Shown: positions 45,274 through 54,590, numbered from the stretch's first letter. The stretch: 64,000 nt of DNA from Saccharomonospora glauca K62 (GCF_000243395.2 NZ_CM001484.1:2289847-2353846); one strand, 5' to 3'. A program made the numbers and translations. Notes: a model not told the origin generated them from the letters alone.

Positions 45274-47325
45274 TCACTGGTTCGCCCCGCCCACGGGGTC
45301 GTTCTCCCAGTTCATGACCTCCACCAGTCCTTCCTCCACGATCGGCGACATCGTCTCCAGATACGTGGCGGTGACGTGGTTGTCGTCCATGTACACCAGC
45401 ACGTTCCCGATCACCGGCGGGCAGATCTTGGCATCGCAGAAGTAGTCGCTGAAGTCGAGGAACGACACCGACGGCGGAACCCCCTCGGCGTCCAGGTACG
45501 GCGGCCGCGGGGACAACAGCTCCTCCCGGACCCCCGCGCACTCCGGCGAGGTCACGCTGTGTTTCTGCACGCACTCCGAGGGCTCGAAGTCGTAGCGGGG
45601 GCTGTCGCGAATCGCCACCACCGGAATGCCCGCGGCGTCCAGAGCCTGCCACTGCTCGATGTAGCCCGGCGGGGTCCACTCCTGCAACCCCACCCGCACG
45701 TCCCGCGTGGCCATGGTGACCACCACGTCCGGACGCATCTCGATGATCTCGTCCCGCACGGCCTCGTTCCACGCGCGGCAGTCCTCGTCACCCCAGTTGG
45801 TGGTGAAGGGGCAACCACCCTTGCCCATCGAGATGACCTGCCACCCCCGCCGGTCGACGATCGGGCGCATCGCGGCGATGTACTGCTGCGAGTGGGAATC
45901 CCCCACCACGACCACCCGCCGCACGGGCTCCCCCTCGGGATCGACCGTGCAGATCCGCAGCTGGTCGTTCTTCGGCGAGTACCAGCACTCCTCCTCGCTG
46001 AAGCTGTCGAACTGGTCCGGCAGCGCCGCGAACGGCGGCACCAGCGGTTTGGTGTCGTCCACCAACGGCGCGCGCGTGTGGATCGCCTGCGCCCCCAGGG
46101 TCGCCTTCTCCTCCACCGCGACCGTGAACGACGCGCGCTGCGCCGTGACGACCTGCCAGCTCACCGACGCCACCAGCACCGGCAGCAGCACCACGACCGC
46201 GAACCGGTACGCACCCCACGGGGTCGCGGTGGCCATGCGCGCCGACCGCGCGGGCTGCTCCACGAAACGGTGCGTGAGCGCCGCGAGCACCAACGACACC
46301 GCGATCACCCCGGCGCCCTCCACCACACTGGGCGTGTCCTGATCCCGCGCCACCAGGAACAACACCAACAGCGGCCAGTGCCACAAATACAGCGCGTAGC
46401 TTATGTTGCCCAGCTTCACCAACGGCCGCGCCGACAAAAACCGGTCCGCACCGATCCGGCTCTCCGTCGCCCCGGCCACCAGCACCAGCACCGCCGCCAC
46501 CGTCGGCCACAACGCGACATAACCGGGGAATTCGGTGCCGACCTGCAACACCAGCCCGCACGAGACGAGCGCGATCACTCCGACCCAGCCGAAGACGATC
46601 CGCACCGCCCTCGGCACGCGCACCTCGTCGATCACCAGGGCCGTCAACCCGCCCAGCGCGAATTCCCACACCCGCGTGGCCGAGTGGAAGTACGCCAGCG
46701 GCTGGTTCGACGCCGTCAACCAGATCGAATACGCCAGCGACAACGCGAACACCACGGCCAGCGCCACCACCAGCGAACGCCGCAACGTCCGGCCCGCCCG
46801 CCGCGCGACGAGCACCACCAACGCCACCAACAGCGGCCACACCAGATAGAACTGCCCCTGGATGGCCAACGACCAGAAGTGCTGGAAGACGCTCGCCGAG
46901 GAGTGCTGGGCGAAGTAGTCCGCCGAGTTCGCCACCAGCTGCCAGTTCTCGAAAAACAGCGCCGAGGCCACGACCTCCCTGGCCGTCTGCATCCACCGGT
47001 GTTCCGGCAGCACCACCACGGCCACTGCCATCACCACCGCGAGCACCGTCAACGCGGCCGGCAGCAGCCGGGTGAGCATCCGGCCCCACATGCGCCGGAA
47101 CTCGATCCGTCCCCGCATACTCGCCCGGTAGAGCTGACCGGTGATGAGGAACCCGCTGATCACGAAGAACACGTCCACACCACCGGACACCCGGTCCAGC
47201 CACACGTGGTAGACGACCACGAGCAGCACCGCCAGGGCACGCAGGCCCTGCAATTCGGGCCGGAACCTGCGCGGCCGTGCCGTCACCGACTCGTCGGTGA
47301 CACCTTCGGGGTACGGAACGGACAC
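45274..47325 (-). CDS. OafA/YrhL-type acyltransferase with C-terminal SGNH domain
   Basis: 683 residues. N-terminal acyltransferase-3 domain with about 10-11 membrane helices (ELQGLRALAVLLVVVYHV; GGVDVFFVISGFLITG; WSLAIQGQFYLVWPLL; LGNISYALYLWHWPLL) and an extracytoplasmic SGNH esterase-like domain (VVVVGDSHSQQYIA; DDNHVT). It adds O-acyl groups to cell-surface polysaccharide or peptidoglycan. GTG 47325 is preceded by GGGAG at 6 nt; a frame to 47352 also exists. Confidence 0.93.
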   Translation of the reverse strand: MSVPYPEGVTDESVTARPRRFRPELQGLRALAVLLVVVYHVWLDRVSGGVDVFFVISGFLITGQLYRASMRGRIEFRRMWGRMLTRLLPAALTVLAVVMAVAVVVLPEHRWMQTAREVVASALFFENWQLVANSADYFAQHSSASVFQHFWSLAIQGQFYLVWPLLVALVVLVARRAGRTLRRSLVVALAVVFALSLAYSIWLTASNQPLAYFHSATRVWEFALGGLTALVIDEVRVPRAVRIVFGWVGVIALVSCGLVLQVGTEFPGYVALWPTVAAVLVLVAGATESRIGADRFLSARPLVKLGNISYALYLWHWPLLVLFLVARDQDTPSVVEGAGVIAVSLVLAALTHRFVEQPARSARMATATPWGAYRFAVVVLLPVLVASVSWQVVTAQRASFTVAVEEKATLGAQAIHTRAPLVDDTKPLVPPFAALPDQFDSFSEEECWYSPKNDQLRICTVDPEGEPVRRVVVVGDSHSQQYIAAMRPIVDRRGWQVISMGKGGCPFTTNWGDEDCRAWNEAVRDEIIEMRPDVVVTMATRDVRVGLQEWTPPGYIEQWQALDAAGIPVVAIRDSPRYDFEPSECVQKHSVTSPECAGVREELLSPRPPYLDAEGVPPSVSFLDFSDYFCDAKICPPVIGNVLVYMDDNHVTATYLETMSPIVEEGLVEVMNWENDPVGGANQ

Positions 47326-47555
47326 GAATAACTCCCGCAATGCTTCTCTCAAGGTTCAGCGCGCTGACGGTACCGGCCGCTCCGGGGCGCCGGTGCCCCG
47401 TGTCCACACTGTGTGCCCGACGGAACATTTTCGAGGGTCTCGACCTCCGCCGCGCAGGCGGTGGGCTCCCGCACCCTTTTCGCAGGTCACCGCCCCGCGC
47501 CCCGTTCCGGAGAGCACGTGCGAGCCGCCGAGTGTGATGAGGAACAATCCCGGTC

Positions 47556-48509
47556 GTGGTCGACTTCCTCTCCTCCCGCGACCTGGCCCGCCGCACGGCC
47601 GCCGCGGTCGACGCCGCCGTGGGCGCGGGCCGCGAACTCGGCCTCACCGTCACCGACGCCACGGTGCTGCACGACCTGTTCTCCGTCGTCGTCCACCTCG
47701 CCCCCACCCCGGTCGTGGCCCGCGTTCCCACCGTCCGGCCTCGCCGCGAGGACCTCACCCAACGGGCCCGCGCCCAGCAGCGGGAGCTGGACGTCGCCCA
47801 GTGGCTCGCCGACCGCGGCACCCCCGTCATCCCGCCCAGCCCGCTCACCCCGCGCGAACCCGTGCGGCGCGACGGGTTCGCGATGACCTTCTGGCAGTTC
47901 GTCGAACCGGACCGAACCACCGAACCCGACTACGTGGCCAACACCGAAGTCGTCCCCGAACTGCACGCCGCCCTGCGCGACTATCCCGGCCCCCTGGACT
48001 TCCTGGGCGCGGCCGAACCACATCTCGTCGACGACCACCTCGACCTGCTGGCGACCCGCCCCGACCTGCTGGACCCGGCCGACCTGGACCGCGCCCGCCG
48101 CGAATGGCGCGCCCTGGCGCCCCTCGTGCGCTCCCGCGCGGCGTTCGAGCACGCGTTTCCGGGCATCGATCTCCAGCCCATCCACGGCGACAGCCCGCCC
48201 GCCAACCTCTTCCACGCCGCGGACGGGCACCGTCACACCGACTTCGAGCTGGTCTGCCTGGGCCCCGTCGAATGGGACGTGGCCACGCTCGGCCCCGACT
48301 TCGCGGCCGCCTACGACCGCGGCGCCCGCCGCTGCGGTCGTAGGCCCCTCGACGAGAAGGTCAAGACCTTCGTCGACGCCGTGGGACGACTGCGCGCGAT
48401 CACCTCACTCGCGCTCGCCCCGCAACTGCCGGTGCTGACGGAGTACCTGACCCCGGCCGTCGAACACTGGCGGGAGACGCCGTTCGCCGGTGGCGTGGTC
48501 ACCCCCTGA
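47556..48509 (+). CDS. Aminoglycoside phosphotransferase-like kinase (APH family)
   Basis: 317 residues of kinase-like fold: catalytic loop LQPIHGDSPPANLF and metal-binding DFELVCLGPVEWD. The N-lobe shows VVARVP with the ATP site. Such enzymes phosphorylate small molecules (aminoglycosides, choline, sugars). GTG 47556. The substrate cannot be assigned. Single gene, convergent with the HAD gene. Confidence 0.85.
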   Translation: MVDFLSSRDLARRTAAAVDAAVGAGRELGLTVTDATVLHDLFSVVVHLAPTPVVARVPTVRPRREDLTQRARAQQRELDVAQWLADRGTPVIPPSPLTPREPVRRDGFAMTFWQFVEPDRTTEPDYVANTEVVPELHAALRDYPGPLDFLGAAEPHLVDDHLDLLATRPDLLDPADLDRARREWRALAPLVRSRAAFEHAFPGIDLQPIHGDSPPANLFHAADGHRHTDFELVCLGPVEWDVATLGPDFAAAYDRGARRCGRRPLDEKVKTFVDAVGRLRAITSLALAPQLPVLTEYLTPAVEHWRETPFAGGVVTP

Positions 48510-48531
48510 GCGCGGACCACACCACGGGTGG

Positions 48532-49251
48532 TCAGCCCTTCGCTTGCCGCGCCGCCCGCGCGAAGGAGATCAGGTCGGGAAACTCCAGGTTGTAGGAGTA
48601 CTCGGCGGCGGGCTCCGGCGTGGCACCCCAACCGGGACGGTCGTGCCGCCGGTTGATCCACACCGAGCGCAGACCGTGCCGCTTGGCGGGCACGTGGTCG
48701 TGGAAGAGGCTCTGCGCCACGTGCACGAGGCGCTCCCGAGGCACCCCCATCTCCCGCAGCGCTGAGTCGAGGGCCTCGAAGTGATTCGGCGCCGGCTTGT
48801 AGGCGCCCACGTCCTCGGCCGTGATGATCCGATCGAACTCCACACCCAACCGTTTGTTCGACCCCGCGAACCCCTCGCGATGCACGTTGGACACGATGAC
48901 CAGCCGATAGTCCCGCGCCAGCAGCGCGAGCGCCTCGGCCGAGTCGGGAAAAGCCGGCCACTCGGGCACCGACTCCCCCAACCGCCGCGCCCACTGCTCG
49001 CTCACCGGCCGCCCCAGCGTCTCCCCGGTCCGTCGGAAAGCCTCCGCGAGGACCACCGAGTAGAGCGCGGTGGGCATCTCCCGCGCCACCCGCGCCTCGT
49101 TGTCGGCGTAGGCGACGAGCAACTCCTCGTCGGACAGCTCCAGACCAACCTCACGTGCCCACGGAGCCAACACCGCGGCGATGCCGGTCTCCCAGTCGAT
49201 GAGCGTGCCGTAGCAGTCGAAGCTCAACACGTCGTAGTCGGCGAGGTTCAC
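48532..49251 (-). CDS. HAD-superfamily hydrolase, haloacid dehalogenase type II
   Basis: 239 residues. VLSFDCYGTLIDWETG (nucleophile Asp), LVIVSNVHREGF (motif II), AYKPAPNHF (Lys) and VHVAQSLFHDHVPAK (acidic motif) match 2-haloacid dehalogenases. GTG 49251 follows AAGGAG at 7 nt. It may act on haloacids or another small substrate; family function is loose. Confidence 0.91.
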   Translation of the reverse strand: MNLADYDVLSFDCYGTLIDWETGIAAVLAPWAREVGLELSDEELLVAYADNEARVAREMPTALYSVVLAEAFRRTGETLGRPVSEQWARRLGESVPEWPAFPDSAEALALLARDYRLVIVSNVHREGFAGSNKRLGVEFDRIITAEDVGAYKPAPNHFEALDSALREMGVPRERLVHVAQSLFHDHVPAKRHGLRSVWINRRHDRPGWGATPEPAAEYSYNLEFPDLISFARAARQAKG

Positions 49252-49446
49252 GAAGCGTCTCCTTCTTCCGGAATCACCTGCCGCGCCGGTGGGCGAGGCC
49301 GTGAGGCGATCGTCGACGCTCCGGGGGTCACCCCGCAAGCTTTTCGGGCGCTCGGGGGATGCGACCGGCGTCATGATCGTTTGTGGTATCCGAGGACGTG
49401 GCCGCTCGGTCACGAACCCGTACTTGACCCGAGGAGCAGTCGACGC

Positions 49447-49833
49447 ATGCAGGAGCACCATGTCCGGCCCGCCGGATTGCCACCCACCAACGGATACAGC
49501 CACGCGGTCGCCTTCACCGGCCGCATGATCGCCGTATCCGGCCAGGTACCGCTGGATGCCGAGGGCAAGCTGGTCGGCAAGGACGACCCCTACGCGCAGA
49601 CCAAGCAGGTGTTCACGAACCTGGCCACCGCGCTCGCCGCGGCGGGCGCCTCGTTGGACCAGGTCGTCAAGCTGACGTTCTATCTCACCGACCTCGGTGA
49701 CCTGGAGGCCGTCCGCCGGGCCCGCGACGAATTCCTCTCGCCGGACAAACTCCCGGCCAGCTCGCTCGTGGAGGTCAAAGGCCTGGTGAACCCGGACTTC
49801 CGAATCGAGATCGACGCGCTGGCAGCGGTCTGA
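49447..49833 (+). CDS. RidA-family protein (Rid/YjgF)
   Basis: 128 residues: PTNGYSHAVAFTGRMIAVSGQVPLD, QTKQVFTNLATALAAAGASLDQVVKLTFYLTD and PASSLVEVKGL with the conserved arginine-like motif region. RidA hydrolyses reactive enamine/imine intermediates. ATG 49447 is preceded by GAGGAG. Divergent from the HAD gene. Confidence 0.93.
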   Translation: MQEHHVRPAGLPPTNGYSHAVAFTGRMIAVSGQVPLDAEGKLVGKDDPYAQTKQVFTNLATALAAAGASLDQVVKLTFYLTDLGDLEAVRRARDEFLSPDKLPASSLVEVKGLVNPDFRIEIDALAAV

Positions 49834-50528
49834 GCCGAAGCTCCGGCGATCGTGCCGCAGGCAACGGGTGTCGGGCTGCGGCACCGATAGCAGCCGGGGC
49901 TCACCCGAGGGCCACTACTCCACCCCGACTCACCTTGGCGATGCTGCAGCCTGTCGCCGGTGTCCTTTCCTGCGTATCGGGCGAGCAGAGGAACGACTAT
50001 AAAGCGCACGATCACGAAGAAGTGACTGTATGGCAGGACGGTCAGGCCCCGATCTGATCAGATGCTCCCGGCGACAGACATTGGACTAGAGCAGTTGCAC
50101 TGACCGGAACGTTAAAAGGACCGTCCGGACCGAACACCATCTTGTGAGCAGGCGAGGCCCCGGCAAACACCGACCTGATCACGAGTACGTCGGGGACTCC
50201 GACCTCCCTCGGTCTCGTCGACGCCCGCTGCTGTGCGCTCCGGCGCGGAGACGTCGTGTACCCCGTGTGCGCTTGGAGAGCTCACCGCGGTCACCGGCCG
50301 GTTCCGGCACACCGTCGCGCACATGACCGCCAGGGTGGGTGCCGAACTGATAAAGAACACTGTGGAGATCGGCCAACCCCTCTCCCACGAGCTGCCGCCC
50401 CCACAGGCTGGAACGGAACGGTAAGGGTTCGGTCCGAACCCGTCAGCCGGGCCCGGACCGTCATCGCCCCCGCTGCCCGATGACCCCGCAACGGCTGAGC
50501 TGATCAGACACGTGGCGGCTTCCGCTGC
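49834..50528. other. Intergenic stretch with one short palindrome
   Basis: No convincing gene; short frames on both strands lack recognisable features. GGGTTCGG and CCGAACCC (50425-50441) form a 17-nt hairpin-like dyad around one T, possibly an operator left from the adjacent ABC transporter locus. Confidence 0.4.
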
Positions 50529-50738
50529 TCAGTGGGAGAACTCGCGGTTGAACAGTCGCCTCGACCAGAGAGAGCCACCGAGGGCGATGAGGACACACCA
50601 GACGAGCGCAATCCACGCGTGGTTTCCGATCGGCCGGCCCATCAGCAGCCCGCGCAGGGTCTCGATGATCGACGTGAACGGCTGGTACTCGGCGAACCAG
50701 CGCAGCCCGGCAGGCATGGAGTCGGTGGGGATGAACTG
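50529..50738 (-). pseudogene. C-terminal remnant of an ABC-2 type transporter permease
   Basis: About 70 codons (MPAGLRWFAEYQPFTSIIETLRGLLMG ... SRRLFNREFSH) match the last two membrane segments of DrrB-type drug-export permeases. The frame upstream to 50963 is unrelated, and no ATPase partner is present, so it is a scrap left by deletion. It sits directly beside the CRISPR/IS zone. Confidence 0.65.
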
Positions 50739-50999
50739 ATGCCCGGGGCGGTTCGCGGGGCTTGTTCGATCCGGGCGGAGTGCAGGTAATCGGCCTCGAC
50801 GATGTGGTCGACCCTCTTCTTGCGTAGGTCTTCCGCGCGGTGGCTCGTCACGTTGGTCTACTTCTGCACCGGGAGGGTCATCGCGGGCTCGCTCGGAGGC
50901 GAGCATGCGGGCGCGGTAGTGGGCAAGCCACCATCTCGCCCAGTGGATGCCCGATGAATGCATCCTCAGGTGGGTTGGATCCCCTCCGGGATGACACGC

Positions 51000-51058
51000 A
51001 TAACTTCAGAGTGAAGAAAAAATGGGTTACTGTCCCGTAGAATCGCTGGTCAGGAAGT
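51000..51058 (+). promoter_or_regulatory. Leader of CRISPR array 1
   Basis: The 60 nt before the first repeat are AT-rich compared with the surroundings and end GGTCAGGAAGT directly against the repeat. The same GGTCAGCAAGT abuts array 2, and degenerate repeats are at the far end of both arrays, so transcription should run rightward from here. Confidence 0.65.
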
Positions 51059-51450
51059 ATCGGCCCCGCGCACGCGGGGATAGACCGCGCCTGCAGGCAA
51101 CGCTGACGCGGGCCGCCATATCGGCCCCGCGCACGCGGGGATAGACCCATCCTTCTCCGCAGGTTCGGGTACATCCGCTATCGGCCCCGCGCACGCGGGG
51201 ATAGACCTCAGCGCGGATGCGATATCCCGCTGGCCGGCGCATCGGCCCCGCGCACGCGGGGATAGACCTAACCAGATCTTCCTCTACTCGCTCCTCGTAC
51301 TATCGTCCCCGCGCACGCGGGGATAGACCTAACCAGATCTTCCTCTACTCGCTCCTCGTACTATCGTCCCCGCGCACGCGGGGATAGACCGACGTCCTGG
51401 CAGGTGAGGCGTCCCTCGCCGATGTCGGCCCGTGCAGACGGGGACAGTCT
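51059..51450 (+). CRISPR. Type I-E CRISPR array 1 (7 repeats, 6 spacers)
   Basis: 28-nt repeats start ATCGGCCCCGC and end GCGGGGATAGACC at 51059, 51120, 51180, 51241, 51302 and 51363, with a degenerate last copy at 51424-51450. Spacers are 32-33 nt, so the period is about 61 nt, as in type I-E. Spacers 4 (51269-51301) and 5 (51330-51362) are identical, and the repeats after each carry the same G-to-T change (ATCGTCCCC), indicating a duplicated repeat-spacer unit. No cas gene is present in the window. Confidence 0.97.
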
Positions 51451-51508
51451 GGGTTCGGCACGTGGTGCGAATATTAAGCGGGCCCCCGGCGCTACTCCGG
51501 GGGCCCGC

Positions 51509-52382
51509 TTAGAGCGTGTCTCGTTTGGATCTTGGTTGGGTTGCGGGCATGATCTTGGTTCGTGGTTGATGAGTTGTCGCGGCGGTTGGTGCCTGATGAG
51601 CTGTGGGCACTGGTCGAACCGCTGGTCCCTGCGCATCAGGTTCGTCCGCAGGGAGGCGGACGGTCGCGCGTGGATGATCGTGCTGTGTTCACCGCGATCG
51701 TGTTCGTGCTGACAAGCGGGTGCGCTTGGCGACACCTGCCACCCAGCTTCGGAGTGAAGGTCCCGACCGCGCATCGTCGCTTCACCGAGTGGACGAAAGC
51801 CGGATTATGGCGCAGGTTGCATCGCGCGGTACTCGATGAACTCGGCAGCCAGGGAATGATCGACTGGTCCCGCGCGGTCCTGGACGGAGCCTCCGTCAGG
51901 GCCAAAAGGGGGGATCTCTGACCGGTCCCAGTCCTGTGGACCGCGGGAAACCCGGCTCGAAGATCCATGCACTGTCCGACCGGGCGGGACTGCCGCTGGC
52001 GGTCGCGATCTCGGCCGCGAACACCAACGACGCGCACGCCCTCAAACCGCTGATTCTGGCCATCCCCGCCGTGAAATCCCGGCGGGGGCCCCGCCGGCGC
52101 AAGCCGGACAAGCTCCACGCCGACAAAGCCTACGACCAGGCCGAACTCCGAGACTGGGTACGCAAGCAAGGAATCACCGTGCGCATCGCCCGCAAAGGCA
52201 TCGAATCCAGCCAGAAACTCGGCAAGCACCGCTGGGTCATCGAACGATGTATCGCGTGGCTGTTCGGATACCGACGATTGACCATACGCTACGAGCGCTA
52301 CGCCAACCACTTCTGCGCCTTCCTCACTCTCGCCGCAGCCCTCACCTGCTTCAAGAAACTCGCGAAATGAGACATGCTCTTA
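51509..52382 (+). mobile_element. IS5-family insertion sequence (IS427-like)
   Basis: Imperfect terminal inverted repeats GAGCGTGTCTCGTTT (51512-51526) and, on the other strand, GAGCATGTCTCATTT (ending 52379) bound an 868-bp element; they differ at 2 of 15 positions. Flanking TTA copies (51509-51511 and 52380-52382) look like the target duplication. Inside is one transposase in two frames. Nothing suggests inactivation. Confidence 0.9.
51562..52370 (+). CDS. IS5-family transposase, orfA/orfB by -1 frameshift
   Basis: OrfA (51562-51921) carries the N-terminal DUF4096-like domain and the first catalytic Asp (VLDGASVRAK). OrfB runs in the next frame to 52370 with the second Asp (HADKAYD) and the Glu (WVIERCIAWLFGYRR). 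At AAAAGGGGGG (about 51903-51912) a -1 slip turns the stop-bound reading into AKKGGSLTGPSPVDRGKPGSK, the standard family sequence. This slippery run is typical of IS427-group elements. All three DDE residues are present, so the enzyme may be active. Confidence 0.9.
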
Positions 52383-52407
52383 GGTGGGTCAGCGGTCGGA
52401 TCGAGGA

Positions 52408-52596
52408 TTAGATGTCGAATTCGCCGTTTTTAACGCCCAGGATGAATGCCTTCCACTCGTCCATTGTGAACACGTGTTCCGGCTTTGCCCGGTCCTTGGT
52501 GTCACGCAGGTGGACCATTTCGCCGTCGAAGCGGGTCTCCACGCAGTTGCCCTGGTTGCCGCTAAAAGACGACGTACGCCAGGTGTTGTCCATCAT
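52408..52596 (-). CDS. DUF397 protein
   Basis: 62 residues: WRTSSFSGNQGNCVETRFDG, VHLRDTKDRAKP and FTMDEWKAFILGVKNGEFD match DUF397, small actinobacterial proteins paired with XRE regulators (WhiJ/AbaA-like sets). Its start overlaps the regulator's stop by one base (TGATG). Confidence 0.93.
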   Translation of the reverse strand: MMDNTWRTSSFSGNQGNCVETRFDGEMVHLRDTKDRAKPEHVFTMDEWKAFILGVKNGEFDI

Positions 52597-53435
52597 CAGG
52601 TACTCTCCACCTCATCGGATAGCTTCGCGATGAGCTCCTCTGTGGCGACGGGGCTCATCGCCTGCCGGCGGATCGTATCCACCGCAGACATGTAGTCGTT
52701 CACGTCTCTGCGTTCGGTCAGAGTCGTGGCGGACCGGTAGTGCTCCAATTGCACCACCGAGGGTCCTTTCTCGAACTCCAGCAGGATGAACGGTCCTTCG
52801 AGCGCGGGCGAGTAGCCTCCGTCGAACGGCAGGGCGCGGATCGTCACATGCTCCATGCGTGACCACTTGAGCAACGCCTGAAGCTGCTCGACCATCACCG
52901 TCCGGTCGCACGGTGGGTAGCGCAACGCTTGCTCGCCGATGTAGGCCTCGAACTGCACCGGCCGGGCTCGCGTGAGGATGTTCTGGCGTCCCATGCGATG
53001 AGTGGCACGCTGCTCCGCTTCACCGGGCGACGCGCCCGCCGAGGTCATCACCGAACGCGCGTAGTCCATGGTCTGGAGCAGACCGGGGATCAGCAACGGC
53101 TCGACGTTGACGATCCGCGACGCCGCACGTTCGTAGTCGGTCAGCATCGCCAGATGCTTGGTCACGCCGGGCGCAACCCAGTTCGGGTTGGCTGCATCAC
53201 GGGCGAGCTGGAGAATCTCCTCCCGCCGTTGTCCTTGCACATCGAGCACACCCAAGACAGTCGCGACGTCCTCGACCGAGATCCCGAGTTGCCCGCGTTC
53301 GATTCGAGAGAGCTGGTCGTGTGACCTGCCGATTTTCGCGCCGAGAGCGGCCAAGGTGTAGCCCTTCGCTTTTCGCGCGTCGCGAAGTTCGGCACCAAGC
53401 GCGAGGGCTTTCGGGAGATTCCTTGTGCTCGCCAC
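52596..53435 (-). CDS. XRE-family regulator with DUF5753
   Basis: 279 residues: N-terminal helix-turn-helix (ALGAELRDARKAKGYTLAAL; IGRSHDQLSRIERGQLGIS) and a DUF5753 domain (EPLLIPGLLQTMDYARSVM; FEAYIGEQALRY; FDGGYSPALEGPF). Such proteins act with DUF397 partners to control development or antibiotic genes. GTG 53435 fits the family start; the frame continues upstream. Its divergent control region holds several dyads. Confidence 0.9.
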   Translation of the reverse strand: MASTRNLPKALALGAELRDARKAKGYTLAALGAKIGRSHDQLSRIERGQLGISVEDVATVLGVLDVQGQRREEILQLARDAANPNWVAPGVTKHLAMLTDYERAASRIVNVEPLLIPGLLQTMDYARSVMTSAGASPGEAEQRATHRMGRQNILTRARPVQFEAYIGEQALRYPPCDRTVMVEQLQALLKWSRMEHVTIRALPFDGGYSPALEGPFILLEFEKGPSVVQLEHYRSATTLTERRDVNDYMSAVDTIRRQAMSPVATEELIAKLSDEVEST

Positions 53436-53501
53436 GCACACGATCGTAGTCGAGGCATAGCCGACTGTGATCGTCATCCTATCGGGGCATTGCCTCTGAT
53501 G

Positions 53502-53577
53502 TGCTGACACATTCAGCATGTGTGAACACATTAAGTGTGAGGCTACACATAGCCTAGTGAACCGGGGGTCACTAGGC
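53502..53577. promoter_or_regulatory. Cluster of inverted repeats in a divergent control region
   Basis: Three dyads occur: TGCTGA-5 nt-TCAGCA (53502-53518), TGTG-AA-CACA (53521-53530) and GCCTAGTGA-8 nt-TCACTAGGC (53552-53577). The region lies between the XRE gene and the small rightward genes and is less GC-rich than its surroundings. Candidate autoregulatory operators. Confidence 0.5.
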
Positions 53578-53708
53578 AGCGTTATCTGTGGCAGCAAGCC
53601 GATGGCAAACGGCATGTCTACGACACCGTCAGGCACCGGGTACAAGCCGGGTGCCCCTTTACTGCGCTGTGTGGGGAGACCGTCACTCCTCAAATCGAGC
53701 GCGGCGAC

Positions 53709-53915
53709 ATGACGGCGGGTTTGTGGTTTGACGGTGAATGCCCGGTCTGCACCGTCGTGCTCGCCAAGGCCTTGGGCTGGCCTGTGCGGGAGATCTTCGA
53801 TCTGGCGCATCGTTTCGCCTGGTCTTTGGAACTGCTTACGCGCCTGGCGGAGGTGCTCCACTGCTCCTTCGGGGAAGTCACTGAACTGACCGGGGCGCGG
53901 ATGGTGGGCGCATGA
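53709..53915 (+). CDS. Small zinc-finger-like protein, start uncertain
   Basis: 68 codons from ATG 53709. The same frame runs back to a stop at 53550-53552 and reads protein-like (RHVYDTVRHR...CPFTALCGETVTPQIERGD) before that ATG, with no usable ATG/GTG/TTG start. With ECPVC inside, it resembles small actinobacterial zinc-finger proteins, so the gene may be 5'-truncated or start at a rare codon. The stop overlaps the next ATG by 4 nt. Confidence 0.6.
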   Translation: MTAGLWFDGECPVCTVVLAKALGWPVREIFDLAHRFAWSLELLTRLAEVLHCSFGEVTELTGARMVGA

Positions 53916-54313
53916 CGACTGTCCGGGATCTTGCTTTGCTCGACCGTCTGTCGCAGACCTCTCGCGCGCTCGGGATCATCACCGCCGAGTTCCGCGTTTG
54001 CCAGGTCTATGGTGAAGACCTCAACCCCGACACATTGCGGGAGATCGGGGAGAGTCTGCGTTCGCTGGGTGAGGCCCTGCTCGCTCGCGCCGACGAACTC
54101 GACACCACCCCACCTCCACGTCCCGGCAGATGCGCCCTGTGCGGCGCCGAGCCCGTCGCTTGTCCCCATGCTGAGGCGTGGATGGTCGAAAGCCGCTTTT
54201 GCGTCGACTGCATTGACCGTTGTCTCAGCGATGCCCGCCATGGCCACTGGTGCCCCGTTGATGCCTTCGCCCACGACCAGGAAACAGGTTCCCGAGGTCG
54301 CGGCGATGAATGA
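53912..54313 (+). CDS. Hypothetical protein with zinc-ribbon-like cysteines
   Basis: 133 residues. A helical N-terminal half is followed by CALCGAEPVACPH and FCVDCIDRC, consistent with metal binding. No family recognised. It overlaps its neighbours on both sides (ATGA; ATGAATGA), so the three are one operon and are translationally coupled. Confidence 0.65.
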   Translation: MTTVRDLALLDRLSQTSRALGIITAEFRVCQVYGEDLNPDTLREIGESLRSLGEALLARADELDTTPPPRPGRCALCGAEPVACPHAEAWMVESRFCVDCIDRCLSDARHGHWCPVDAFAHDQETGSRGRGDE

Positions 54314-54590
54314 CGTACCGGTCGCCGTGGTCACCCCACCGCCCGAGACCGAGACCGAGCGGACCGCACGGCTCTGGCTGCCGGATACTTGGCAGTGGCC
54401 CATCCGTGACCCCGATCCCCCACCCGAGAACGTGATCGCCGAAACCCACACGGCACTACACCGGTGCGATGAGCCGACCCTGCCGATCCTGCACGCCGTC
54501 CTCACCGAACTACGACAGCAACTCCCCCACACGGCCCCGGAGACACCGGGGAGTGGAAGGGATTCCCTCCTGCGGTGGCAGACTGAATGA
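54306..54590 (+). CDS. Hypothetical small protein, third of a coupled set
   Basis: 94 residues from ATG 54306. Tryptophan- and proline-rich (LWLPDTWQWPIRDPDPPPENV). No recognisable domain. The 8-nt overlap with the previous gene supports expression. It ends 40 nt before CRISPR array 2. Confidence 0.55.
   Translation: MNDVPVAVVTPPPETETERTARLWLPDTWQWPIRDPDPPPENVIAETHTALHRCDEPTLPILHAVLTELRQQLPHTAPETPGSGRDSLLRWQTE

Noticed and set aside
45788-47920. 710-codon leftward frame overlapping the OafA-like gene
   Set aside because: Different frame from the acyltransferase, which has clear family motifs; composition typical of a GC-rich shadow.
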